Assembly: GCF_014196335.1 (NCBI RefSeq)
Contig: NZ_JACIDM010000001.1
Span: 682,001-746,000 of the forward strand
Reading direction: 5' to 3'
Length of the DNA: 64,000 nucleotides
DNA from: Brevundimonas lenta
GTDB taxonomy: Bacteria; Pseudomonadota; Alphaproteobacteria; Caulobacterales; Caulobacteraceae
How positions within the stretch are numbered: the stretch's first letter is position 1; every line of letters begins with the position of its first letter. Made by a program: the position numbers and the translations under genes. Of the stretch, positions 1 to 8,386 are shown one piece after another. The notes below the pieces were generated by a model. It did not search any database and had not been told where the DNA came from. It was given only the letters and a program-made list of their open reading frames with translations.

Positions 1-765
1 GAGATCGGCTGGAAGCTGGATCGTACCGACCTCCCGCTGGTGGCGCTGGTCGGCAAGGGCGTGGTCTTCGACACCGGCGGCCTGGACCTCAAGCCCGCGG
101 CCGGCATGCGCAACATGAAGAAGGACATGGGCGGCGCCGCCCACGCCCTGGGGCTGGGCCGGCTGGTGATGCAGGCCGATCTGCCGGTTCGGCTGGTGGT
201 GCTGGTCGCGGCGGTCGAGAACGCCGTCTCGGGCGACGCCTTCCGGCCGGGCGATATCCTGTCGACCCGCAAGGGCCTGACCATCGAGGTCGGCAATACC
301 GACGCCGAGGGCCGCCTGGTCCTGGCCGACGTCCTGACCCGGGCTGAGGAGCATGCCCCGGACCTGACGCTGGATTTCGCCACCCTGACCGGCGCGGCGC
401 GCATGGCCCTGGGGCCCGAACTGCCGCCGCTCTACACGGATGACGAGGGGCTGGCGGCGGATATGCTCGACGCGGCCCGCGCCGTCGGCGACCCGCTGTG
501 GCGCATGCCGCTGTGGCCCGGATATCGCCCGGCGCTGGAGGCCGAGATCGCCGACCTGCGCAACGACCCGGCGGCCTGGGCCCAGGCGGGCTCCGTCACC
601 GCCGCCCTGTTCCTGCAAAGGTTCGCGCCGGCGACCGGGGCGTGGGCTCACATGGACATCTTCGCCTGGAATCCCCGCGGCCGGCCCGGCTGGCCGGAAG
701 GCGGCGAAGCCCAGGGGCTGAGGGCCAGTTTCGAGATGCTGACCCGCCGCTTCGCGAAAAAGTGA
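1..765 (+). CDS. M17 leucyl aminopeptidase family protein, C-terminal part
   Basis: The gene enters from the left edge and is open from base 1, so only the last 254 residues are visible. They form the catalytic domain of an M17 metallo-aminopeptidase, a cytosolic enzyme that removes N-terminal residues from peptides with two metal ions. The metal-binding signature GKGVVFDTGGLDLKP lies at visible residues 18-32, and NTDAEGRL, which supplies further metal ligands and the catalytic Arg, at 99-106. The end KK-stop is normal for the family. An NlpC/P60 hydrolase gene follows 106 bases later on the same strand. The family call is firm; whether it is PepA-like or PepB-like cannot be told without the N-terminal domain. 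Confidence 0.93.
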   Translation, partial: EIGWKLDRTDLPLVALVGKGVVFDTGGLDLKPAAGMRNMKKDMGGAAHALGLGRLVMQADLPVRLVVLVAAVENAVSGDAFRPGDILSTRKGLTIEVGNTDAEGRLVLADVLTRAEEHAPDLTLDFATLTGAARMALGPELPPLYTDDEGLAADMLDAARAVGDPLWRMPLWPGYRPALEAEIADLRNDPAAWAQAGSVTAALFLQRFAPATGAWAHMDIFAWNPRGRPGWPEGGEAQGLRASFEMLTRRFAKK

Positions 766-871
766 CCGGTTCGGAGCCCGGAACGCGTCCACGGTCTGCG
801 AAACCGTCCGTCCGTTAACGGCCCTTTCGGCATATGGCGCTACGAAGACGGCTCAACCGGACGAGCCTCGC

Positions 872-1657
872 TTGACCACAGCCGCCGACAGTTTCGACCC
901 CCGCACCACCCTGGCCCGGCCCGATCTGGCCGATCAGGGGCTGGAGGGCGTCGTGCGTGCGCGGGTCTATCGCGCGCCGCGGCCGATGCATTGCGCGGTC
1001 GCCGTGGCCGACATCCGGGCCGATATCGCGGGCGACTCCACCCTCGTTGACCAACTGATTTTCGGCGAGGCGTTCGACGTCCTCGATATGCAGGGCGATC
1101 GCCTGTGGGGCCGCGCCCGTCGCGACGGCGTCGTCGGCTGGGTCGACCGCGCCTCGCTCGCGGGCGGCGCGCCGCTGGCCACCCACCGGGTGGGCTCGAC
1201 CGACGCTCCGCTGCCGCTGAACGCCCTCGTGGTCGAAGCCGGAGAGCCGGAAGGGCTCGCCCTCATCGGCGCCTTCGCCTCCGATCCTGTCGAGGTCGCC
1301 GAGCGGCTGCTCGGCGTGCCGCATCGTCCGGGCGCGCGCTCCTCCCAGGCCACCGACTGCGCCGGACTGGTCCAGCAGGCCCTCTACGCCTGCGGCCGCG
1401 CCGCCCCCCGCTATCCCGACCAGCAGGTCGAACTGGGCGAGGCCGTCGACCGCGCCGACGCCCGCCGGGGCGACCTGGTGATCTGGCTGCACGGCGATCT
1501 CGGCCCGTGGAACGGTCACTCGGCCTTCCTGCTGGCCGACGGCCAGGTGCTGCACGCCACCGGCCACCACGGTGCGGTGGCCGTCGAGCCGCTGGCCGAG
1601 GCCGAGGCCCGCTACGCCGCCGGGGGCTTCAGCGCTCCGCGCTTCCGCCGCCTCTGA
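872..1657 (+). CDS. NlpC/P60 family peptidoglycan hydrolase with SH3-like domain
   Basis: 261 residues with a TTG start; no better in-frame start is visible and the Shine-Dalgarno sequence is weak. Residues about 25-95 look like a bacterial SH3 domain (VYRAP... and WGRARRDGVVGWVDRASL). Residues about 135-260 are an NlpC/P60 cysteine peptidase domain with Cys163 (TDCAGLVQQAL), His216 (NGHSAFLL) and His228 as the likely triad. The family cleaves cell-wall stem peptides, typically the D-Glu to diamino acid bond. No signal peptide is seen, so it may act on recycled muropeptides in the cytoplasm or be exported by another route. It lies behind the M17 peptidase gene, suggesting a joint role in peptide turnover, and ends just before a strong hairpin. 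Confidence 0.9.
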   Translation: MTTAADSFDPRTTLARPDLADQGLEGVVRARVYRAPRPMHCAVAVADIRADIAGDSTLVDQLIFGEAFDVLDMQGDRLWGRARRDGVVGWVDRASLAGGAPLATHRVGSTDAPLPLNALVVEAGEPEGLALIGAFASDPVEVAERLLGVPHRPGARSSQATDCAGLVQQALYACGRAAPRYPDQQVELGEAVDRADARRGDLVIWLHGDLGPWNGHSAFLLADGQVLHATGHHGAVAVEPLAEAEARYAAGGFSAPRFRRL

Positions 1658-1676
1658 TTTCCGTCACTGGAACGAA

Positions 1677-1706
1677 AAAGGCCCCGCCGTCGCCGGCGGG
1701 GCCTTT
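1677..1706. terminator. Bidirectional terminator between convergent genes
   Basis: A perfect 13-bp stem, AAAGGCCCCGCCG against CGGCGGGGCCTTT, with a 4-base loop. It has A residues on one side and T residues on the other, so it can end transcription of both the NlpC/P60 gene (+) and the cytochrome c gene (-). Confidence 0.85.
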
Positions 1707-1726
1707 CCGTATGGATCGTCGTGACC

Positions 1727-2452
1727 TTAGCGCGGGCTGGTGCCGCTGCTGGTCGAGGCCGACGGAGCCGCAGGCGTCGCCTGGGTCGTCGACTGGGCGG
1801 CCGGCGAAGCGCCGTCGATCGGGGCCTCGCCGGTAGCGGCCTCAGCGCCCGCCTCGGCGGCGCCTTCATCCGGAGTCGCGGCGGCGCCGGGCTGACGCGA
1901 GGGATCCGGCGCCGGAATGGCCGTACCCGTCGAACCCTGGGTGCGCAGCCAGGCGATCAGGTTCACGCGGGTCTGCTGGTCGCGGATGCCGGCGAACGAC
2001 ATCTTGGTGCCGGGGACATAGCGGCCCGGGTTGGTCAGGAACTGGTCAAGCTGGTCGTAGCCCCAGGTCGGCGCTTCGGCCTTGTGGGTCGCCATGGCGT
2101 CCGAATAGGCGAAGCCGGCGCGGTGCATGACCGGTCCGCCGAGGACGCCATACAGATTCGGGCCGATCTTGTCGGCGCCGCCCTGGTGAGCGTCGTGGCA
2201 GGCCATGCATTTGGCGAAGGCGGCTTCACCGGCGGCCAGATCGGCGGTCGGCAGAACCGTACCCCAATCCGGCGGCAGGACCGGCGCGGGGGTCCCCGCC
2301 TCAGCCTCTTCCGGCGCGTCTACGAAGAAGCCCATCTTTGCGGGGGGCTCGGTGTGAAAGACCATCGCCGTGCCTTCGCGCACCAGCAGGATTACGAAGG
2401 CGGTCGCCAGACCGGCGCCCAGAATCTTGTTCCACTTCAGATCGCCGCTCAT
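1727..2452 (-). CDS. Membrane-anchored cytochrome c (CycM-like)
   Basis: 241 residues. An uncleaved N-terminal membrane anchor (about residues 9-25) is followed by a class I cytochrome c domain. The haem-binding motif is CMACH at 82-86 and the likely axial methionine is Met151 in GTKMSFAGI. The C-terminal 70 residues are a low-complexity Ala/Pro/Ser/Thr tail of unknown role. Anchored cytochromes of this kind (CycM / c552 type) carry electrons between the bc1 complex and terminal oxidases in the periplasm of alphaproteobacteria. The gene is divergent from kdsB and convergent with the NlpC gene, so it is probably a single transcription unit. Confidence 0.9.
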   Translation of the reverse strand: MSGDLKWNKILGAGLATAFVILLVREGTAMVFHTEPPAKMGFFVDAPEEAEAGTPAPVLPPDWGTVLPTADLAAGEAAFAKCMACHDAHQGGADKIGPNLYGVLGGPVMHRAGFAYSDAMATHKAEAPTWGYDQLDQFLTNPGRYVPGTKMSFAGIRDQQTRVNLIAWLRTQGSTGTAIPAPDPSRQPGAAATPDEGAAEAGAEAATGEAPIDGASPAAQSTTQATPAAPSASTSSGTSPR

Positions 2453-2589
2453 CGCGTCGTCGCATCCCGTACGTTAGGGCCCGGCCGGAAAGACGGCGGG
2501 CGAATTCTTGCGTGGGCGTCTCTTACACGCTAGCGCCGCCTTCGCAACCGGCCCGGAACTGTCCGGGCGTCGCAGGCGCGGATGAAACG

Positions 2590-3315
2590 ATGAATCCCCT
2601 GATCCTGATCCCCGCGCGCATGGCCGCGACCCGCCTGCCGAACAAGCCGCTCGCGGATATCGGCGGCAAGCCGATGATCGTGCGCGCCTACGAACAGGCC
2701 GCCCTGTCCGGCCTGCCTGTCGCCGTGGCCGCCGGCGACCGCGAGATCGTCGACGTCATCGAGGCCATTGGCGGCGTCGCCGTGTTGACCGATCCGGACC
2801 TGCCGTCGGGCTCCGACCGCATCCGCGCGGCGCTGGAGGCCATCGATCCGGACGGGGCGCACGACGCCGTGATCAATCTGCAGGGCGACATGCCTTTCGC
2901 CGATCCGGGCCTGGCCACGGCCTGCGCCGCCCTGCTGCACGGCGAACCGTCCTGCGACATCGCGACCCTCGTCGCCCGCGAGGCCGACGTCTCCGACCGC
3001 TCCAACCCGGACGTGGTCAAGGCGGTGCTGGCCCTGCCCGAGGGCGAGCGTCAGGGCCGCGCCCTCTATTTCACCCGCTCGACCCTGTACGGCGACGCCC
3101 CCGTCTGGCGGCACATCGGCCTGTACGGCTACCGCCGCGAGGCGCTGCTGAAGTTCTGCGCCGCCCCGCCGTCGCCGCTGGAGCGCCGTGAGAAACTGGA
3201 ACAGCTCCGCGCGCTTGAGATGGGCCTGCAGATCTGGGCCGCCGTCATCGACGAGGCGCCCCTGTCCGTCGACAACCCCGTCGACCTGGAAGCGGCTCGG
3301 GCGCTGGCGGGCTGA
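2590..3315 (+). CDS. kdsB: 3-deoxy-manno-octulosonate cytidylyltransferase
   Basis: 241 residues, the usual KdsB length, when started at the ATG giving MNPLILIPARMAATRLPNKP. The enzyme activates KDO with CTP to CMP-KDO for the lipopolysaccharide inner core, in the cytosol. The N-terminal nucleotide-binding signature PARMAATRLPNKPLADIGGKP and the INLQGDMPF segment (about residue 98) are standard. A longer upstream reading frame exists but is low-complexity and runs into the cytochrome promoter region, so the ATG at 2590 was chosen. A second KDO gene, kdsD, is at 21526-22512. A short hairpin (GCCGGC-GAA-GCCGGC, 3321-3335) follows the stop codon. Confidence 0.96.
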   Translation: MNPLILIPARMAATRLPNKPLADIGGKPMIVRAYEQAALSGLPVAVAAGDREIVDVIEAIGGVAVLTDPDLPSGSDRIRAALEAIDPDGAHDAVINLQGDMPFADPGLATACAALLHGEPSCDIATLVAREADVSDRSNPDVVKAVLALPEGERQGRALYFTRSTLYGDAPVWRHIGLYGYRREALLKFCAAPPSPLERREKLEQLRALEMGLQIWAAVIDEAPLSVDNPVDLEAARALAG

Positions 3316-3363
3316 GATCGGCCGGCGAAGCCGGCGTTCATCCGGGGCCAGTCACCGGCCTGA

Positions 3364-3469
3364 GTTCATCACGAAGGCCACGAAGGGTGCACGAAGGACA
3401 CGAAGAGGGTCGCGCCTCGCACCAATACCTTTGTGATCTTCGTGCACCCTTCGTGTCCTTTGTGATGAA
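3364..3469. repeat. CACGAAGG-type long inverted repeat, copy 1
   Basis: Two arms of about 40 bases around a loop of about 24 bases. The left arm starts GTTCATCACGAAGG and the right arm ends CCTTTGTGATGAA. The arms are built from near-repeats of CACGAAGG and pair with a few mismatches. It sits between the convergent kdsB and nudC genes. Four related copies occur at 9144, 10295, 18634 and 43227. Confidence 0.85.
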
Positions 3470-3488
3470 ATTCGGCTTCGCCGATTGA

Positions 3489-4430
3489 TCACACCTCGAA
3501 CCCGTCCACCCATGCCTGCAGCAGCGTCCGGGCGATGGCGATCTTCGGCGGGGCCTTGATCGTAGGGTGGGTTCCCGCCAGCACGGCGGCGGCTTCCGAC
3601 TTCGTCAGCCAGGCCACCGCCTCCAGCTCCGTCTGGTCCGGCCGCGCGTCCTCCGAATCGACCTCGCAGAACAGGCCGATCATCAGCTGCGACGGGAAGG
3701 GCCACGGCTGGCTGGAATGATAGCGCACCGCCGTCACCGTCAGCCCCGCCTCCTCGGCGATCTCGCGAGCGCAGGCCTCCTCGATGGTCTCGCCCGGCTC
3801 CTGGAACCCCGCCAGCGCCGACATCCGCCCCTCCGGCCAGGCCGCCTGCCGCCCCAGCAGGCAGCGCGGTTCCGCTCCGCCCTTGTAGATCGCCAGCATG
3901 ATCGTCACCGGGTCGGTGCGCGGGAAATGTTCGGTGCCGCAGGCCGGACAGACGCGCTTCCAGCCGCCCGAGGCATCCTCGCTCTTGGTGCCGCAGGCGG
4001 CGCAGAAGCCGTGCCGTGCGCGCCAGTCGAACAGGCTCTTGGCAGTCCCCGCCATGGCCGCGTCCGGCCCCGCCAGCATCGCCGCCGCCTCGCGCATCTC
4101 ATGGAACACGCCCAGCCCCTGCAGCGGCCCGGCCGTCGGATCGACCGGCCCCTCGACCTCGACCGCGAACACCGGCGCGTCCTTCCAGAGGCCCAGGAAC
4201 AGCTCCCGGTCCGGCACCACGGCCCGCGCATGCTCCAGCCCCAGCCATTGCAGGCGCGGCCCATCGCGGTGGTCCTCGATCAGCGGCTTGCCCTGCCACA
4301 GCACCATGGCCAGCGCCTCGGGGTTCGCCCCCTGCTCGGCCAGCCATTCGGGATCGTTGCGGCGGTCTCCGGCCCGGTCGAGCGGATTGCCGGCGAAGGT
4401 GTTCAGCGCGGGAAGGGGCATGGCCCTCAC
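3489..4430 (-). CDS. nudC: NAD+/NADH diphosphatase (Nudix)
   Basis: 313 residues. NudC hydrolyses NAD(H) to NMN(H) and AMP and removes NAD caps from RNA. A zinc ribbon (Cys143, Cys146, Cys161, Cys164) precedes the Nudix box GFQEPGETIEEACAREIAEE beginning at residue 208. The NudC-specific SQPWPFPSQLM motif is at 240-250, which separates it from other Nudix families. The GTG at 4428-4430 was preferred to the ATG nine bases later because a GGAGG lies 5-6 bases before the GTG, whereas it is too far from the ATG. It is convergent with kdsB. Confidence 0.95.
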   Translation of the reverse strand: MRAMPLPALNTFAGNPLDRAGDRRNDPEWLAEQGANPEALAMVLWQGKPLIEDHRDGPRLQWLGLEHARAVVPDRELFLGLWKDAPVFAVEVEGPVDPTAGPLQGLGVFHEMREAAAMLAGPDAAMAGTAKSLFDWRARHGFCAACGTKSEDASGGWKRVCPACGTEHFPRTDPVTIMLAIYKGGAEPRCLLGRQAAWPEGRMSALAGFQEPGETIEEACAREIAEEAGLTVTAVRYHSSQPWPFPSQLMIGLFCEVDSEDARPDQTELEAVAWLTKSEAAAVLAGTHPTIKAPPKIAIARTLLQAWVDGFEV

Positions 4431-4474
4431 TTAAACCTCCACCGCACGGAACGGGAGGGGCGTCGGCGAGAGCC

Positions 4475-4503
4475 TTGATTCAACCGTCCTGAACCGTCAT
4501 ATC
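4475..4503 (+). promoter_or_regulatory. Probable promoter of the SRP RNA gene
   Basis: TTGATT (4475-4480), 17 bases, then CATATC (4498-4503). A start site about 7 bases downstream (near 4510) coincides with the first base of the SRP RNA stem, which supports the assignment. Confidence 0.6.
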
Positions 4504-4509
4504 CCGTCT

Positions 4510-4607
4510 CGGAGATCGCGGGCGAAGGCTTCGCCAATCTGGTCAGGGCCGGAAGGCAGCAGCCACAACGAATTCACCTTCGGGTCGCGGTCTCCACCTC
4601 TTCTCCT
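4510..4607 (+). ncRNA. ffs: Signal recognition particle RNA (4.5S, small bacterial type)
   Basis: The invariant SRP domain IV core GGTCAGGGCCGGAAGGCAGC is present at 4541-4560. The ends close as a helix: GGAGATCGCG (4511-4520) pairs with CGCGGTCTCC (4586-4595) with one G-U pair. The RNA binds Ffh to target nascent membrane proteins to the translocon. The 5' end fits the promoter above; the 3' end is approximate. Confidence 0.92.
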
Positions 4608-4640
4608 GAAATCGCCAGGTCGAGGCCCCGTCTGACGTCG

Positions 4641-5243
4641 TCAGTCGGCAGGTCGGATCGCGCCGATCAGCAGCATCTCGGTCCCGTCCGATTCCACCAC
4701 CGTGGCCAGGAAGACCTTCTCCTCCCGCACGACGCGGAGGAACTCCGCCTCACTATCGTCGTCGAGCAGGTCCGGGCGGGAGATGAAGCCTGCGCCCTGC
4801 GGCGAGAACACCCAGGCCGTGTGCTCCTGAACCTGCATCGGTTCGATGGCCAGGAACGCGCCGAGTTGCGCGATGAAGTCGCCCTTTTCGCCGATCACCG
4901 GGGCGATCGCGCAGAAATCCAGTTTCACGCCGCCGAGGCCGAAGACGTCCTCGCCGCTGCCCCAGCCCGTCATCAGCAGGTCCAGCTCGGTCGGCGGCTT
5001 GTCCGTGAATCCTGCGGGATCCTGGCTGAGGAAGATCCGCGGATCCTCGAACATCGGCTCTTCGCCCAGCGTCTCCGGCGGCAGAGGCACCCAGCCGTCG
5101 GCCTTGGCGAGTGCGGCCGATGTGGCGCCATCGACCTTCGTATTGATGCAAAGCTTGACGAAATTCTCGAACGGCTCGGCGGCCGCCGGACTGGCGAAGA
5201 GGCAAACGGCGAGGACGCCGCCCACGGCTGCTGCACGAAACAT
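4641..5243 (-). CDS. Hypothetical secreted protein
   Basis: 200 residues that I do not recognise. A clear signal peptide is present (MFRAAAVGGVLAVCLFASPA, cleavage near AAA-E at residue 22), so the product is probably periplasmic. The mature part has two cysteines (FVKLCINTK and LDFCAIAPV), many acidic residues and no repeats. A GGGGGAT Shine-Dalgarno sequence lies just before the ATG. It stands alone between the SRP RNA gene and the divergent dnaX. Confidence 0.8.
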   Translation of the reverse strand: MFRAAAVGGVLAVCLFASPAAAEPFENFVKLCINTKVDGATSAALAKADGWVPLPPETLGEEPMFEDPRIFLSQDPAGFTDKPPTELDLLMTGWGSGEDVFGLGGVKLDFCAIAPVIGEKGDFIAQLGAFLAIEPMQVQEHTAWVFSPQGAGFISRPDLLDDDSEAEFLRVVREEKVFLATVVESDGTEMLLIGAIRPAD

Positions 5244-5378
5244 ACTGGTATCCCCCCGGCCTTCGCGGCCCCGGCAGCCTTAACACGCGGCGGTTCGCCG
5301 ACAAGGTCACCGCACTGATCCACGGTCGCGTGGCGCTCGGGGGATGGCACTCTTCGTCCGTCGCGCTAAGGATCGGAC

Positions 5379-7253
5379 ATGAGCGACGTCGATCCGAGTC
5401 TCGAAGGTCCCCCGTGGGACGAGGACGCCCCCGCCGGCGAGGCGGAGGAGCGCGACCCCAATACAGAGGACATGTTCGGCGCCCCGGCTCCCGCGCCTGA
5501 GTCGGCCGCCGCCGCGCCCGTCGAAACGCCGGTCGCCGCGCCGAAGGCCGTGAAGCCCATCGCCGTCTCCGAACCCGCGCCGGTCGAGGGCGACGGCGAG
5601 GCCTACACCGTGCTGGCGCGGAAATACCGCCCGCGCACCTTTGAGGACCTGATCGGCCAGGAGGCGATGGTCCGCACCCTGACCAACGCCTTCGCCACCG
5701 GCCGCATCGCCCACGCCTTCATGCTCACGGGCGTCCGCGGGGTTGGCAAGACGACCACCGCCCGCCTGCTGGCCCGCGCCCTGAACAACGAGACCGACGT
5801 CATCGACCGGCCCTCGCTGGAGCTGACCGCGCTGGGCCGGCACGACGCCGCCATCATGGCCGGCCAGCACATGGACGTCATGGAGATGGACGCGGCGTCG
5901 CACACCGGCGTCAACGACATCCGCGACATCCTGGAAAGCGTCCGCTACGCGCCGGTCGAGGCCCGCTACAAGGTCTATGTCCTCGACGAGGTCCACATGC
6001 TGTCGACGCAGGCGTTCAACGCCCTGCTGAAGACGCTGGAGGAGCCGCCGCCGCACGCCAAATTCATCTTCGCCACCACCGAGATCCGCAAGGTGCCGGT
6101 GACCATCCTCAGCCGCTGCCAGCGCTTCGACCTGCGCCGCGTCGAGCCCGAGATCCTGGTCGAGCACCTGGCCCGCATCGCCGACCGCGAGGGCATGAAG
6201 ATCGAACAGGAGGCCCTTGCGCTGATCGCCCGCGCCGCCGAGGGCTCGGTCCGCGACGGCCTGTCCCTGCTGGACCAGGCCCTGGTCCAGGCCGAGAGCG
6301 GCGAGACGGTGAAGACCGAGACCGTCCGCGACATGCTGGGCCTCGCCGACCGCACCCAGACCATCGCCCTGTTCGAGGCGGTCATGGCCGGCCGCACGCC
6401 CGAGGCGCTGGAGCTGTTCCGCGCCCTCTACGGCTACGGCGCCGACCCGGTGCAGGTGACCAACGACCTGCTGGAGCACTGCCACGCCGCCTCGGTGGCC
6501 AAGATGCTGGGCCCGAACGCCACCCGCCTGCCCAACGACCAGGCGCAGAAGCTGGCGGCGCTCGGCGCGGTGATTTCGGCGGGCACCCTGGCTCGCGTCT
6601 GGCAGATGCTGCTCAAGGCCCTGGATGAGGTGCGCCGCGCCCCCAATCCGGCCGATGCGGTCGAGATGGCCATCGTGCGTCTGGCCTATGCGGCCGACCT
6701 GCCGGGACCGGAAGAGGCGCTCAAGGCCCTGCGCGACGCCGAACCGGTCGGCGGCGGCTCCGGCGGGGCGGCCCCGCGCGGCGGCGGGGGCGGCGGCGGC
6801 GCCTCGGCCCAGCTGGCGGCGCGGCCTGTCGCGGCGCCCGTCATCCCCGATCCGCAGACCTTCGAACAGGTCGTCGCCCTGATCGGCGAAAAGCGCGAGG
6901 TCGGCCTGCAGATGGACGTGCAGCGCTTCGTCCGCCCGGTCGCCTTCAAGCCCGGCGCCATCACCTATGAGAGCGTCGACGGCGCGCCGCTCGATCTGGC
7001 CCGGCGGCTGTCGTCGCGGCTGAAGGAGTGGACCGGCCGCACCTGGCTGATCGCCGCCAACGGCCAGGGCGGCGGCGAGACCATGATCGAGGTCGACCGC
7101 CGCAAGCGCGCCGAGGAGCGCGCCGAGGTCGAGGCCGACCCCTTCATCGTGGCCGTGATGGAGGCCTTCCCCGGCGCGAAGATCAGCGAGATCCGCAAGC
7201 TCGCGCCCGCGGTCGAACTGCCGGCGATTCCGGACGAGGCGGACGAGGACTGA
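5379..7253 (+). CDS. dnaX: DNA polymerase III subunit gamma/tau
   Basis: 624 residues; the AAA+ clamp-loader subunit of the replicase. An acidic, Ala/Pro-rich N-terminal extension of about 73 residues precedes the conserved YTVLARKYRPRTFEDLIGQ. Walker A is GVRGVGKTT (118-126), Walker B DEVH (203-206), and the sensor region TTEIRKVPVTILSRCQRF follows. The segment between Walker A and B (about 138-168) has none of the zinc-binding cysteines found in E. coli DnaX. A Gly-rich linker (about 462-478) leads to the C-terminal domain that in tau contacts the polymerase. An AAGGAT Shine-Dalgarno precedes the ATG. ybaB and recR, the usual neighbours, come only about 2 kb later, after three unrelated minus-strand genes. 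Confidence 0.97.
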   Translation: MSDVDPSLEGPPWDEDAPAGEAEERDPNTEDMFGAPAPAPESAAAAPVETPVAAPKAVKPIAVSEPAPVEGDGEAYTVLARKYRPRTFEDLIGQEAMVRTLTNAFATGRIAHAFMLTGVRGVGKTTTARLLARALNNETDVIDRPSLELTALGRHDAAIMAGQHMDVMEMDAASHTGVNDIRDILESVRYAPVEARYKVYVLDEVHMLSTQAFNALLKTLEEPPPHAKFIFATTEIRKVPVTILSRCQRFDLRRVEPEILVEHLARIADREGMKIEQEALALIARAAEGSVRDGLSLLDQALVQAESGETVKTETVRDMLGLADRTQTIALFEAVMAGRTPEALELFRALYGYGADPVQVTNDLLEHCHAASVAKMLGPNATRLPNDQAQKLAALGAVISAGTLARVWQMLLKALDEVRRAPNPADAVEMAIVRLAYAADLPGPEEALKALRDAEPVGGGSGGAAPRGGGGGGGASAQLAARPVAAPVIPDPQTFEQVVALIGEKREVGLQMDVQRFVRPVAFKPGAITYESVDGAPLDLARRLSSRLKEWTGRTWLIAANGQGGGETMIEVDRRKRAEERAEVEADPFIVAVMEAFPGAKISEIRKLAPAVELPAIPDEADED

Positions 7254-7290
7254 GTAGGATCCGGGCGCTGCTTCCGATCCATCGCGGAAG

Positions 7291-7578
7291 CTAGGCCATC
7301 CGCTTCATCAATCCGTTTGAGAAGTAGCCGATGCTCAGATCAGGCCGCTCAGCGCCTGCTCTGACAGCAAGCACCATTCCTTCTGTGTCCAGCTCTGAGA
7401 CAAGCTCGGCGGGAAAGCCTTCAAAATGGCACCCCTCATATCTCTGCTGCCACGCGGATATGTCTCTTACCAATGACGGCGAAATGCCGATCAAACCGGG
7501 TTCGACGTAGCCGCCGCTAATACCGTCCCGCACTCCGGTGCCGGATAGCATGCCGTCTATCAGGAAGTGCGTCGCCAT
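7291..7578 (-). CDS. Small hypothetical protein
   Basis: 95 residues starting MATHFLIDGMLSGTGVRDGI and ending MKRMA; no family recognised. No signal peptide or membrane segment is apparent. A longer in-frame extension upstream is not credible because it reads through the palindromic element at 7682-7889 and gives low-complexity Arg-rich sequence. The ATG at 7576-7578 was chosen, although its AAGGAGC lies about 16 bases upstream, which is long. It converges on dnaX with 37 bases between the stops. Confidence 0.6.
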   Translation of the reverse strand: MATHFLIDGMLSGTGVRDGISGGYVEPGLIGISPSLVRDISAWQQRYEGCHFEGFPAELVSELDTEGMVLAVRAGAERPDLSIGYFSNGLMKRMA

Positions 7579-7681
7579 TGGCTGGTAGTAGCGTGCTCCT
7601 TCAGGTGGGCCAACGGCAGCCTTCCACCCAGTGCGGTCATTGGAGGCGGCTGCTTTCGAGCTCAATCGGTCCCCTGGACGC

Positions 7682-7889
7682 CTTGTCATCCCGGACGCCG
7701 CGCAGCGGCGATCCGGGACGCGAATGCTTATAACCACGCCCTCCCGGAAGCTGCGCCAGCAGCTATCCGGGAGACAGGTCGGGACGTCGTCGGCTGGCTC
7801 CCGGACAATCGCTTCGCGATTTCCGGGAGGAGGGGATGGGGGGACAGGTCCGTCCCGGCTCTCCGCTGCGCGTCGGCCGGGATGACAAG
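7682..7889. repeat. Composite palindromic element with four consecutive hairpins
   Basis: The ends are inverted copies of CTTGTCATCCCGG (7682-7694) and CCGGGATGACAAG (7877-7889). Between them are four separate hairpins whose stems contain TCCCGG/CCGGGA: 7689-7718, 7741-7773, 7798-7829 and 7853-7882. It fills most of the 311-base gap between two minus-strand genes and ends exactly at the stop of the downstream membrane-protein gene. It looks like a REP/BIME-type mosaic. The rest of the gap (7579-7681) shows nothing recognisable. Confidence 0.8.
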
Positions 7890-8276
7890 CTAGACCCTCG
7901 AACTCCAAGGCTGCGCGATAGACCTGCCGGCGACGTAGAACAGCGCCGCCGCGGTGAGCCAGAGCAGCACGAACACGCCTGCGAATATCAGAACCTGCAC
8001 GGGTCCGCCGTCCAGGTTCGCGGTCGAGGGCGCAGTCGCTGTCAGAAGTCCGAGCGCGGCCTGCATGCCGGCGACCCCCGCCATGGTTCGCGCCATGCCG
8101 GCTGGCTGGAACCGGGTCGCGAAACTTCCGACGCCGGCGGCCAGGATCAGCATGAAATATCCGGCGGCGGATCCGTCGTCGCGCACGATGGTGGTCCAGA
8201 CGATCAGAAGCGAGATCACGGCGACCAGGGCGATTCCGCCTCCGAAGGCCCATCCGTTCCGGTTCGTTTCACTCAT
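7890..8276 (-). CDS. Hypothetical four-helix membrane protein
   Basis: 128 residues with about four hydrophobic segments (roughly 13-30, 38-55, 62-80 and 92-115), so an integral inner-membrane protein. The N-terminus MSETNRNGW is hydrophilic. No conserved family motif is recognised. It has a GGGAGC Shine-Dalgarno-like sequence upstream. It lies between the palindromic element and the rutE-like gene, all on the minus strand, with 110 bases to rutE; shared transcription is possible but not shown. Confidence 0.75.
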   Translation of the reverse strand: MSETNRNGWAFGGGIALVAVISLLIVWTTIVRDDGSAAGYFMLILAAGVGSFATRFQPAGMARTMAGVAGMQAALGLLTATAPSTANLDGGPVQVLIFAGVFVLLWLTAAALFYVAGRSIAQPWSSRV

Positions 8277-8386
8277 GCTTCCCGCTCCCTGATAGCAAAC
8301 GTCCGGACACGCTAGCGGGCATGTCCGGACGAGGTCATGAGGGAAGTATGAGCAAGTCGTGAGCGGCGGGGGCTCCGCCTGGGCCT

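Noticed and set aside
6700..6830. Programmed frameshift producing a short gamma form of DnaX
   Set aside because: No A-AAA-AAG-type slippery sequence was seen; the region is GC-rich and encodes the Gly linker.
7270..7291. GCTTCC...GGAAGC hairpin after dnaX as terminator
   Set aside because: The stem is only 6 bp, has no T tract and overlaps the end of the next gene; too weak to list.
7291..8253. A single 320-residue minus-strand frame
   Set aside because: Only the last 95 residues look like protein. The rest reads through the hairpin element and antisense to the membrane-protein gene in another frame.
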